Assembly: GCA_029256565.1 (NCBI GenBank)
Contig: JAQSXQ010000092.1
Location: 1 to 6,948 of the forward strand
Direction of reading: 5' to 3'
Source of the DNA: Mycobacterium sp.
GTDB taxonomy: Bacteria; Actinomycetota; Actinomycetes; Mycobacteriales; Mycobacteriaceae
Length of the DNA: 6,948 nucleotides
A model generated the notes under the pieces. It was not told where the DNA came from and did no database searches. It worked only from the letters and a program-made list of their open reading frames with translations. A program made the translations under genes and the position numbers. Positions 1-5,368 of the stretch are shown here, in pieces (positions within the stretch are counted from its first letter, which is position 1; every line of letters begins with the position of its first letter).

Positions 1-377
1 CCGGGCAGCACGTCGTTGATCACGACCTCGGGCGCCAGCGCGATCGTCTGCCAGTCCGAGATCTGGTAGTCGGTGGCGACCGTCGCCCCGTCTGGGGTGT
101 TGTCGCGGAACATCGTCTGACTGCCGACGAACACGCCGTTGCGATCGTTGACCACGCCGCTGCCCCTGCAGTGCCCCGCGGCATACCCGGTCCGCGTCTG
201 GAGGTCGACGAAACCCAGCGTGCAGACGTTGAGGTCCTGGCGGATCTCCATGCCCGGCGACACGACGAGGCCGGGCTCCGCAGCGGCGTTGGGCACCGGC
301 GCCCCCACCACGGCTGTCGCGGCGGCAGTCAGTACGGCACTGGCGAATACGATCGCCCGCAAACACTGCTGCCGCAT
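1..377 (-). CDS. Exported trypsin-like serine protease family protein, Rv1815-like (C-terminus beyond window)
   Basis: Only the first 125 codons are present; the gene runs off the left edge. Residues 1-33 form a probable Sec signal peptide: basic MRQQCLR, then an Ala/Val-rich core, with likely cleavage near the PNAAAEPG stretch, so the product should act outside the membrane. The mature part carries CTLGFVD (about 52-58) followed by GYAAGHCRG (64-72). The AGHC motif places the catalytic His of a chymotrypsin-fold protease at H69. D108 in SDWQTIAL is a candidate for the catalytic Asp; the Ser region lies outside the window. The order MEIRQD, CTLGFVD, AGHCRG, RDNTP matches what I recall of M. 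tuberculosis Rv1815. The ATG at 377 is preceded by GGAG with a 6-base spacer. It follows the FAD oxidoreductase gene after 81 bases, on the same strand. Activity and substrate cannot be judged from this fragment. Confidence 0.8.
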   Translation of the reverse strand, partial: MRQQCLRAIVFASAVLTAAATAVVGAPVPNAAAEPGLVVSPGMEIRQDLNVCTLGFVDLQTRTGYAAGHCRGSGVVNDRNGVFVGSQTMFRDNTPDGATVATDYQISDWQTIALAPEVVINDVLP

Positions 378-383
378 CGCCGG

Positions 384-387
384 CTCC
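384..387 (-). promoter_or_regulatory. Ribosome binding site of the Rv1815-like gene
   Basis: The minus strand reads GGAG, then six bases (CCGGCG), then ATG at 377. This supports the ATG at 377 over the out-of-frame ATG at 394. Confidence 0.5.
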
Positions 388-392
388 GATCC

Positions 393-426
393 ATGTGGGT
401 AGAAGGGGTCTTCACCCTACCCATAT
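393..426. repeat. Inverted repeat (hairpin or operator) with a possible embedded -10 box
   Basis: Arms 393-402 and 417-426 are complementary at 9 of 10 positions and separated by 14 bases. A smaller GAAG/CTTC pairing (402-405 with 410-413) lies inside. It sits between the FAD oxidoreductase stop (459) and the Rv1815-like start (377). On the minus strand the right arm overlaps TAGGGT (414-419), which fits the mycobacterial TANNNT -10 pattern and would start transcription about 30 bases before the ATG. There is no T-tract after the hairpin on the minus strand, so an intrinsic terminator is less likely. It may be an operator or an intercistronic mRNA hairpin. Confidence 0.4.
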
Positions 427-458
427 GCGATCGTGGCCTGCTCGTTACAAAGTGCGGA

Positions 459-1865
459 TCACGAATCGAAGCCGAGACCCACTGCGTCGAGCGTGCGCAG
501 CAACAGGTTGCGTCGCCCCGCCGAGTGGTCGGCACGGTCGAGCGACCATCTGGTCGCTTGAATGCCGATGCTGGCCAAGGGCTCCGGCGGGAACGGCATC
601 GGCTTGCGACGGACCATCTCCAGCTCGGTGCGGGGTGTGGGAACGCCGTCGAGCAGGTCGAGACAGACGTCGGCGGCGAACCGGGCCGCGCCGACGCCGA
701 GTCCGGTGAACCCGTTCACGTAGGCCACCCGGCCGGCTCTGGCCAGGCCCCAGTGCGCGCAGAAGCGGGTGTTGGTGTCGATGGCACCTGCCCAGCGGTG
801 GCTGAACCGCACGTCGTCGAGCTGGGGGAAGGTGAGGAAGAAGTGCTGCGCGAGCCTGCGGTAGCTCTCCGGGCGGTCCTCGTATGCCGGGTCGACCCTG
901 CGCCCGAAGTGGTAGACGGCGTCGTAGCCGCCCCACACGATCCGGTTGTCCGCCGTGCGTCGGTAGTAGTGGAACTGGTTGGCCGAGTCGCCGATCCCCT
1001 GCCGGTCGATCCATCCGACGCGGTCCATCTGTTCCTCGGTCAACGGCTCGGTGGACAGCACGTAGTCGTACACCGGAACGGTGCGCAACCTGTTGCGCCG
1101 CAACAGGTGGTGAAAGACGTTGGTGGCCAGCACCGCATGGCGGGCGGTCACCACCGCGCCGCCGGTGTCGATCCGGACGGCGGCCCCGCCCGAGTCGAGC
1201 GCGACGGCGTTGGTGTGCTCGAAGATCTGCACACCGGCTTCCCGGCAGGCACGCGCGAGTTCGAGCGCAAGCTTCGCCGGGTGCACGATCGCGCAGGTGT
1301 CTGGCTCGAAGAGCGCGGCGCGGTAGGTCGGTGAGTGGACCGCGGCCTGGATCTCGGCCTGCCCGAGGAAGCGCCCCTCGCCGGCTTCGGCAGCCTCCTC
1401 GAGCCACGGCACCTGATGCGGCTCGGTGGCCACCGCCAGCATCCCGGAGCGCTGCCACTCGACGTCGAGCCCCAGTTCGGCGATCTCGGCCTGCATGCCG
1501 TCGAGGTTCTCCAGGCCCATCGCCGTCAGCGTGTCGAACTCGTCGGGCCAGCGGCTCTTCCCGTTCTCGGCGCCGTGGGTGAGGCTCGCCTCGACGAACC
1601 CGCCGTTGCGCCCCGACGCCGCCCACCCGATGCGGTTCGCCTCGAGCAGCACGATGCGCTGATCGGGATGGCGGCGCGCGGCGTGCAGCGCGGTCCACAG
1701 CCCGGTGTACCCGCCGCCCACCACCACGAGGTCGCAGGTGATCGACCCCGGCAGGGTCGGGTGGTGCGGGCGTTCGACGTCGAGCCACATCGATCCGTGC
1801 ACGCTGCCCGCGAGCGAGCGTTCGACCAAACTTGGATCGACGTCATCGTCGAAGACCGTCTTCAC
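459..1865 (-). CDS. FAD-dependent oxidoreductase, DAO/PuuB-like (gamma-glutamylputrescine oxidase type)
   Basis: This 468-residue flavoprotein belongs to the D-amino-acid oxidase (DAO) superfamily. Such enzymes oxidise an amine or amino acid C-N bond using FAD and usually O2. The dinucleotide-binding motif VVGGGYTG is at 48-55, the adenine-side LLEA at 73-76, and GWAASGRNGG at 80-89. The latter is the signature of the gamma-glutamylputrescine oxidase/OrdL-like branch. A C-terminal FAD contact, NGFTGLGVGAARFAAD, is at 384-399. The length is close to the family norm. No signal peptide is seen, so it is probably cytosolic. The GTG at 1865 has no clear Shine-Dalgarno sequence; an in-frame ATG at 1790 (residue 26) is a weaker alternative because it trims the conserved-looking WLD lead-in. 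It starts 43 bases after the erg3 stop, so cotranscription is likely. The substrate is unknown; no polyamine-pathway partner is visible. Confidence 0.85.
   Translation of the reverse strand: MKTVFDDDVDPSLVERSLAGSVHGSMWLDVERPHHPTLPGSITCDLVVVGGGYTGLWTALHAARRHPDQRIVLLEANRIGWAASGRNGGFVEASLTHGAENGKSRWPDEFDTLTAMGLENLDGMQAEIAELGLDVEWQRSGMLAVATEPHQVPWLEEAAEAGEGRFLGQAEIQAAVHSPTYRAALFEPDTCAIVHPAKLALELARACREAGVQIFEHTNAVALDSGGAAVRIDTGGAVVTARHAVLATNVFHHLLRRNRLRTVPVYDYVLSTEPLTEEQMDRVGWIDRQGIGDSANQFHYYRRTADNRIVWGGYDAVYHFGRRVDPAYEDRPESYRRLAQHFFLTFPQLDDVRFSHRWAGAIDTNTRFCAHWGLARAGRVAYVNGFTGLGVGAARFAADVCLDLLDGVPTPRTELEMVRRKPMPFPPEPLASIGIQATRWSLDRADHSAGRRNLLLRTLDAVGLGFDS
1088..1108. repeat. Perfect 9-bp inverted repeat inside the FAD oxidoreductase gene
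   Basis: ACCTGTTGC (1088-1096) and GCAACAGGT (1100-1108) are perfect reverse complements around a 3-base centre. The repeat lies in codons for the HHLLRRNRL stretch (about residues 252-260). A related short palindrome, GCAACAGGTTGC, lies near the end of the same gene at about 499-510. Runs of Arg and Leu codons can produce this by chance. Confidence 0.4.
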
Positions 1866-1908
1866 ACTGCGACAGTACGGGGTCCGCCGGCCGCTCGACG
1901 GTGCGGAA

Positions 1909-2877
1909 TCAGTTGCGAACGGTCGAAGGGGCGGCAGATCGCGTCGCCGTCATCGGCTCGGGAATGTCGGGCTGCACCGTGGCGGGCGGTGCCCAGCCGG
2001 GCGGGCCGAACGCGTAACCGAGTCGGTGCCGCCACCGTGTGGCCCGCCGGACGTCGCGGGCGATGGCGGCGTACTCGTGTGTCTGCAGCGTCCAGATGTT
2101 GAAGGTGTCGACCTGCTTGGTCAGCCCGTAGTGCGGGCGGAACGTCTCGTCGGCGTAGCTGCCGAACAGCCGGTCCCACACGATGAGGATGCCGCCGTAG
2201 TTCTTGTCGAGGTACTCGGCGTCCATCCCATGGTGCACGCGGTGGTGCGACGGTGTGTTGAACACGAATTCGATTGGCCGCCAGAGCCTGTCGATGCGCT
2301 CGGTATGGACCCAGAACTGGTAGATCAGGTTCAGCGAGAAGCTGGCGAACACCATCCACGGGGGTACGCCGAGCAGCGGCAGCGGCACCCAGAGCAGGAT
2401 CTCGCCGCTGTTGTTCCACTTCTGCCGCAGTGCGGTGGCGAAGTTGAAGTACCGGCTGGAGTGGTGCGCCTGGTGGGTGGCCCAGACCAGCCGCACCCGG
2501 TGCGCCATCCGGTGGTAGGCGTAGAACAGCAGGTCGACGCCGAGTATCGCGATCGCCCACGTGTACCAGGCGCTCGACGACAGGTGCCACGGTGCGACGT
2601 AGGCGTAGAGCGCGGCGTAGCCGAGCAGGGCGACGAACTTCCAGGCCCCGGTGGTCGCCACCGACACCAGGCCCATCGAGATGCTCGCCCAGGCATCGCG
2701 GCGCTGGTAGGCACCTGCGGGCGCCCGGTCGGCGTCCTCGAGGTGGTCGAGCTTGCGCGCAGCGGTCCACTCGACGATCAGCAGAAGCAGGAAGAACGGG
2801 ATCGCGAACAGCACCGGATCCCGCATCTGCGGCGGGAGCACGTCCAGGAACTCGCGGATCTCGGCCAGCACGGTCAC
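1909..2877 (-). CDS. erg3: Erg3-type membrane fatty acid hydroxylase / sterol desaturase
   Basis: This 322-residue integral membrane di-iron oxygenase belongs to the fatty acid hydroxylase/sterol desaturase superfamily. The histidine clusters are complete: HRMAH (H122, H126), HQAHH (H135, H138, H139), H191, and HHRVHH (211-216). Hydrophobic segments at about 22-38, 66-95, 103-120 and 160-190 give the usual membrane hairpins, with the histidines on the cytosolic face. The run from MRDPVLFAIP (residue 18 on) through QKWNNSGEI, HTERIDRL and YGLTK matches my recollection of M. tuberculosis Rv1814 (erg3, annotated as C-5 sterol desaturase). The GTG at 2877 is chosen because GGAGGT lies six bases upstream; the ATG at residue 18 (2826) has no such site. 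The family also includes alkylglycerol monooxygenases, with a similar HQAHHSS-YFNFATALRQ pattern, so the true lipid substrate is open. It lies 37 bases after the esterase. Confidence 0.9.
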   Translation of the reverse strand: MTVLAEIREFLDVLPPQMRDPVLFAIPFFLLLLIVEWTAARKLDHLEDADRAPAGAYQRRDAWASISMGLVSVATTGAWKFVALLGYAALYAYVAPWHLSSSAWYTWAIAILGVDLLFYAYHRMAHRVRLVWATHQAHHSSRYFNFATALRQKWNNSGEILLWVPLPLLGVPPWMVFASFSLNLIYQFWVHTERIDRLWRPIEFVFNTPSHHRVHHGMDAEYLDKNYGGILIVWDRLFGSYADETFRPHYGLTKQVDTFNIWTLQTHEYAAIARDVRRATRWRHRLGYAFGPPGWAPPATVQPDIPEPMTATRSAAPSTVRN

Positions 2878-2883
2878 GTCGTC

Positions 2884-2889
2884 ACCTCC
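2884..2889 (-). promoter_or_regulatory. Strong ribosome binding site of erg3
   Basis: The minus strand reads GGAGGT followed by six bases (GACGAC) and GTG at 2877. This near-consensus Shine-Dalgarno sequence fixes the longer GTG start rather than the internal ATG at 2826. Confidence 0.75.
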
Positions 2890-2914
2890 GAGCCGAAAGC
2901 TTAGCCAGCGCCCG

Positions 2915-4543
2915 TCACCGGAAGCTCAGAACGGCGTCACCCCATGCTGCACGCATGTCCCGGTCGGGATCGTCGACTACCGCATCGCGCTTGTCGATGA
3001 CCAGCGTCGCGCGATCCGATTCTCGATAGGGCCGCCACCGTGGTTCGCCGGGCAGCCCATCCGGTTCGCCGTGGGCGGCGAAGTTCAACCACCGGGTGCG
3101 CACCCGCTCGGACACCGCGGTTCCGGTCTTGAGCCCACCCAGCTTGAACGTCGGGTCCCTCGGTCCCATGACCAGATTGCCCCACACGTAGGGCAGTTCG
3201 GTCGCGTGTGCCGCGCCGAGACGCAGCATCCGCAGCATCGGCGTGGCCCAGTCGAATCGGTAGGCGAACACCGGCGCCACGCGGCCGTGGCCTTCGGCGA
3301 ACCAGATCGACGGCATGCGGAACCCGATGTCTCGGGCGACGCCCATCCCGGGCGTCTTGCCACGTCCCCGGTACGCGGCCTGTAGCTCCGCCTCGGTCGG
3401 CAGCCGCAGATCGGGCTGCTCGGCCGCGATCTCGGAGAACATCGCCTTGATCGCCTCGGGCGTGATCGGCATCAGCGGTGACTTCATGAAGCGGAACAGG
3501 GCCGCCTCGTGCCGGTTGGTGCCGATGATCAGCGGGACGGGGTGGGTGTTGCCCGCGCGGGCCACGTTCACGGGATAGTCGGGCACCAGGTCCCCGTCGA
3601 CGATCGGCGCGAACCCGAGCGTGCCGGGCGTGCGTACCGGCACGTCGTCGAACAGCCGCTTGGACGCGGTCAGCAGCTCGCCGGTCGGTGCCGTGGCCAA
3701 CCGGTCGGCGTCGCCCGCGTCGAGTCCGAGGACGTCGAGGAACTGCTCGGCGACCCGGCGCGCACGGCTGGCGTCGTACACCGAGGTCACCGGCGAACTC
3801 TGCGCGATCGCACCGGCGAACAGCCCGGCGGCCTCGGGGCTGGCGAGCAGCGTCGTCACGATTCCGCCGCCCGCCGACTCCCCGAACAGGGTCACCCGCC
3901 CCGGGTCGCCACCGAACGCGGCGACGTTGTCGCGCACCCACTTCAGCGCGAACAGGACGTCGCGCAGCCCGAGATTGGCCTCGAACCGGGTGCGCGGCGT
4001 GCTGAACGACGACAGGTCCATGAACCCGAACGCGCCGAGCCGGTAGTTGAGCGTCACGATCACGGCCTCACCCGTGCCGGCCAGCACACCTCCGCGGTAC
4101 AGCGGCTGCGCGGCCGAGCCCAGGATGTACGCCCCGCCGTGCACCCACACCAGCACCGGCTTGCCGTCGCCGGGCCGGGTGTCCGACGACGCCCACACGT
4201 TGAGCGTCAGACAGTCCTCCCCCTGCGGTGCCCCCAGGTCCACGGGGATGCGCGGATCGGTGGGTTGGGGACACGCCGGCCCGACCCGGGTGGCGTCCGC
4301 GGGCTCGGTCCACGGTTCGGGTGGGCGCGGTGCACGCCAACGGAATTCACCCGAAGGCGGCGCCGCGTAGCGGACGCCCCGCCACACCTTCACCGATCCG
4401 TCGTCGACACCGCGCACGGGCCCGTACGCGGTGTCGACTATCGGGTGGCTCCGAGGGCCTCGCGAGTCGGACTGGGTGGGATCGGACTGGGTGGGATCGG
4501 ACTGGGTGGGATCGGATCCCGTGGGATCGGGCTGGGCCGTCAC
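2915..4543 (-). CDS. Type-B carboxylesterase (alpha/beta hydrolase) with an Asp/Pro repeat tail
   Basis: This 542-residue carboxylesterase of the cholinesterase-like type-B family would hydrolyse carboxylic esters. The nucleophile elbow GESAG is at 221-225 (S223), the oxyanion-hole HGG at 135-137, and EDCLTLNVW at 109-117. The acid is probably E346 in GTNRHEA and the catalytic His H446 in AAHATELPYVWG, so the triad is complete. There is no signal peptide, so it is probably cytosolic; mycobacterial LipT is a member of the same broad family. Residues 1-26 are a low-complexity DPTQS repeat tail encoded by a 15-bp tandem repeat, and the conserved fold begins near residue 35. The GTG start overlaps the stop of the VWA gene in the sequence GTGA. 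There is no good Shine-Dalgarno sequence, so translation is probably coupled to the upstream gene. erg3 follows after 37 bases. The natural ester is unknown. Confidence 0.9.
   Translation of the reverse strand: MTAQPDPTGSDPTQSDPTQSDPTQSDSRGPRSHPIVDTAYGPVRGVDDGSVKVWRGVRYAAPPSGEFRWRAPRPPEPWTEPADATRVGPACPQPTDPRIPVDLGAPQGEDCLTLNVWASSDTRPGDGKPVLVWVHGGAYILGSAAQPLYRGGVLAGTGEAVIVTLNYRLGAFGFMDLSSFSTPRTRFEANLGLRDVLFALKWVRDNVAAFGGDPGRVTLFGESAGGGIVTTLLASPEAAGLFAGAIAQSSPVTSVYDASRARRVAEQFLDVLGLDAGDADRLATAPTGELLTASKRLFDDVPVRTPGTLGFAPIVDGDLVPDYPVNVARAGNTHPVPLIIGTNRHEAALFRFMKSPLMPITPEAIKAMFSEIAAEQPDLRLPTEAELQAAYRGRGKTPGMGVARDIGFRMPSIWFAEGHGRVAPVFAYRFDWATPMLRMLRLGAAHATELPYVWGNLVMGPRDPTFKLGGLKTGTAVSERVRTRWLNFAAHGEPDGLPGEPRWRPYRESDRATLVIDKRDAVVDDPDRDMRAAWGDAVLSFR
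4403..4438. repeat. 36-bp near-perfect palindrome in the esterase coding region
   Basis: The two 18-base halves meet at 4420/4421 and pair everywhere except at 4415/4426. The outer arms are GTCGACACCGCG (4403-4414) and CGCGGTGTCGAC (4427-4438), around the inner palindrome ACGGGCCCGT (4416-4425). It encodes the VDTAYGPVRGVD segment (residues 36-47), about 105-140 bases into the reading frame. The mRNA would form a very stable stem. The protein motif is conserved in type-B esterases, so part of the symmetry could come from codon choice. Confidence 0.75.
4467..4541. repeat. 15-bp tandem repeat, three exact and two degenerate copies
   Basis: The plus-strand unit TCGGACTGGGTGGGA occurs exactly at 4467-4481, 4482-4496 and 4497-4511. 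Diverged copies follow at 4512-4526 and 4527-4541. On the minus strand it encodes the esterase N-terminal repeats DPTQS, DPTQS, DPTQS, then DPTGS-like residues. The unit is a multiple of three, so copy-number change would lengthen or shorten the tail without a frameshift. Confidence 0.9.
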
Positions 4544-5187
4544 CGGTTGCCGCCCAACGACGCCTCACGTTCCTCCGGTGAGAAGCCCGGCGCCGCGGAT
4601 CCCATGCGGGCGCGCCGCTGCCGGGACACGTAGGCGGTGGTGGCGCTCATCGCCGACGCCACGCCCTGGTCGTTCGCGCCGTAGGTCATGGAACGGGACT
4701 GGTCGAAACCCATCTGCGCCGCGACTGCGACAGCGTCCATGTTGGCGCCCAGGAATACGAAGTACCAGGAGTATTCGCTCTCCTGCCGCTTGATCGCCGC
4801 GCTGACGGCCTCGTGCGTCCACTCCCGACTGGAGTTCTCGAGCCCGTCGGTCATCACGACGACGATCACGTGGCCGGGGCGTTCGGCCTCCGGCAGGCTC
4901 GCCAGCTCGGCTCCGACGTCGGTGATCAGCCGACCGAGCGCGTCGTAGAGCGCCGTCATGCCGCGCGGCTGCAGGTCCAGCGGCGGCACGTCGGCGATCG
5001 GCCGATCGGCGTACACCACCTCGTAGTGCGTATCGAACTGCGCGAGAGTGACTCTCGCCTCCCCCGGCTCGTTGCGCTGCTGTTCGACGAACGCGTTGAA
5101 GCCACCTTCGGTGTCGTCCTTGATGGCCTGCATGGAGCCGGATCGGTCGAGCAGTACGGCGATGAGGGTGCGCTGAGGATCGGTCAT
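4540..5187 (-). CDS. Stand-alone von Willebrand factor A (VWA) domain protein
   Basis: This 215-residue protein is almost entirely one VWA domain. The metal-ion-dependent adhesion site (MIDAS) is complete: DRSGS (D14, S16, S18), a Thr in GMTALYDALG (T78) and D114 in MTDGLEN. It should therefore bind a divalent metal and a partner protein carrying an acidic residue. No signal peptide or membrane segment is seen, so it is probably cytosolic. The C-terminus (about 186-215) is Arg-rich then polar, possibly flexible. The ATG at 5187 is chosen because AAGGAG lies six bases upstream; the open frame continues further but enters the divergent intergenic region and the opposite gene. The stop overlaps the carboxylesterase start (GTGA), so the two are probably made together. 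No MoxR-type ATPase, a frequent partner of VWA proteins, is in the window. The partner and role are unknown. Confidence 0.85.
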   Translation of the reverse strand: MTDPQRTLIAVLLDRSGSMQAIKDDTEGGFNAFVEQQRNEPGEARVTLAQFDTHYEVVYADRPIADVPPLDLQPRGMTALYDALGRLITDVGAELASLPEAERPGHVIVVVMTDGLENSSREWTHEAVSAAIKRQESEYSWYFVFLGANMDAVAVAAQMGFDQSRSMTYGANDQGVASAMSATTAYVSRQRRARMGSAAPGFSPEEREASLGGNR

Positions 5188-5193
5188 CGATGG

Positions 5194-5199
5194 CTCCTT
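5194..5199 (-). promoter_or_regulatory. Ribosome binding site of the VWA gene
   Basis: AAGGAG on the minus strand is followed by six bases (CCATCG) and ATG at 5187. It decides the start within a longer open frame. Confidence 0.7.
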
Positions 5200-5234
5200 G
5201 TGTCGCGAGGACGGTGGGCCGCCCTGATGTGTCC

Positions 5235-5240
5235 AGGTTA
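5235..5240 (-). promoter_or_regulatory. Possible -10 box for the minus-strand operon
   Basis: The minus strand reads TAACCT, fitting the mycobacterial TANNNT -10 pattern. It would start transcription near 5228, giving a leader of about 40 bases before the VWA ATG. No convincing -35 box was found, which is common in mycobacterial promoters. This is a pattern match only. Confidence 0.4.
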
Positions 5241-5253
5241 CCCGCGCCCTCCG

Positions 5254-5279
5254 ACGAACGGCCTGACCAGCACGTTCGT
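5254..5279. promoter_or_regulatory. 7-bp inverted repeat in the divergent promoter region, operator candidate
   Basis: ACGAACG (5254-5260) and CGTTCGT (5273-5279) are perfect reverse complements separated by 12 bases. The repeat is just upstream of the candidate -10 of the VWA operon and about 90-115 bases upstream of the sfnB start. This is a typical place for a dimeric regulator acting on one or both genes. The regulator itself is not in the window. Confidence 0.4.
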
Positions 5280-5280
5280 G

Positions 5281-5304
5281 CCGGACCCTCCGGCAAACAC
5301 CGGA
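5281..5304. promoter_or_regulatory. Cluster of CCGGA/TCCGG half-sites
   Basis: Three alternating half-sites occur in 24 bases: CCGGA (5281-5285), TCCGG (5289-5293) and CCGGA (5300-5304). Neighbouring pairs form 5-bp inverted repeats with 3- and 6-base spacers. The cluster lies 65-88 bases upstream of the chosen sfnB start. The arms are short and GC-rich, so chance is possible. Confidence 0.3.
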
Positions 5305-5353
5305 TGGATTCATTCTCGCTGGTCGTAATCCTGGGCCGGCGCCCATGGCGTCC

Positions 5354-5359
5354 GTAGCG
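5354..5359 (+). promoter_or_regulatory. Possible -10 box for leaderless sfnB transcription
   Basis: TAGCGT fits TANNNT and lies eight bases before the ATG at 5369, so transcription could begin at or next to that ATG. Neither candidate start of the gene has a Shine-Dalgarno sequence, which fits a leaderless mRNA, a frequent arrangement in mycobacteria. Confidence 0.35.
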
Positions 5360-5368
5360 TCGCCCGGC

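Noticed and set aside
393..426. Intrinsic terminator after the FAD oxidoreductase
   Set aside because: The hairpin lacks a following T-tract on the minus strand, and its loop is long; operator or mRNA structure fits better.
171..1334. A 387-codon plus-strand frame opposite the FAD oxidoreductase
   Set aside because: It is antisense to a gene with clear FAD motifs, and its translation is a biased Val/Gly/Arg/His mixture without domains.
1705..2904. A 399-codon plus-strand frame opposite erg3
   Set aside because: It covers the complement of Erg3, whose histidine clusters are intact; the antisense product shows no family features.
4467..4541. Possible CRISPR or attachment-site repeat
   Set aside because: The units are only 15 bases, directly adjacent with no spacers, and in frame with the esterase, so this is a coding minisatellite.
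3509..4633. A 374-codon plus-strand frame opposite the esterase
   Set aside because: It is antisense to a complete type-B esterase; its GLGGI-like repeats are only the complement of the 15-bp tandem repeat.
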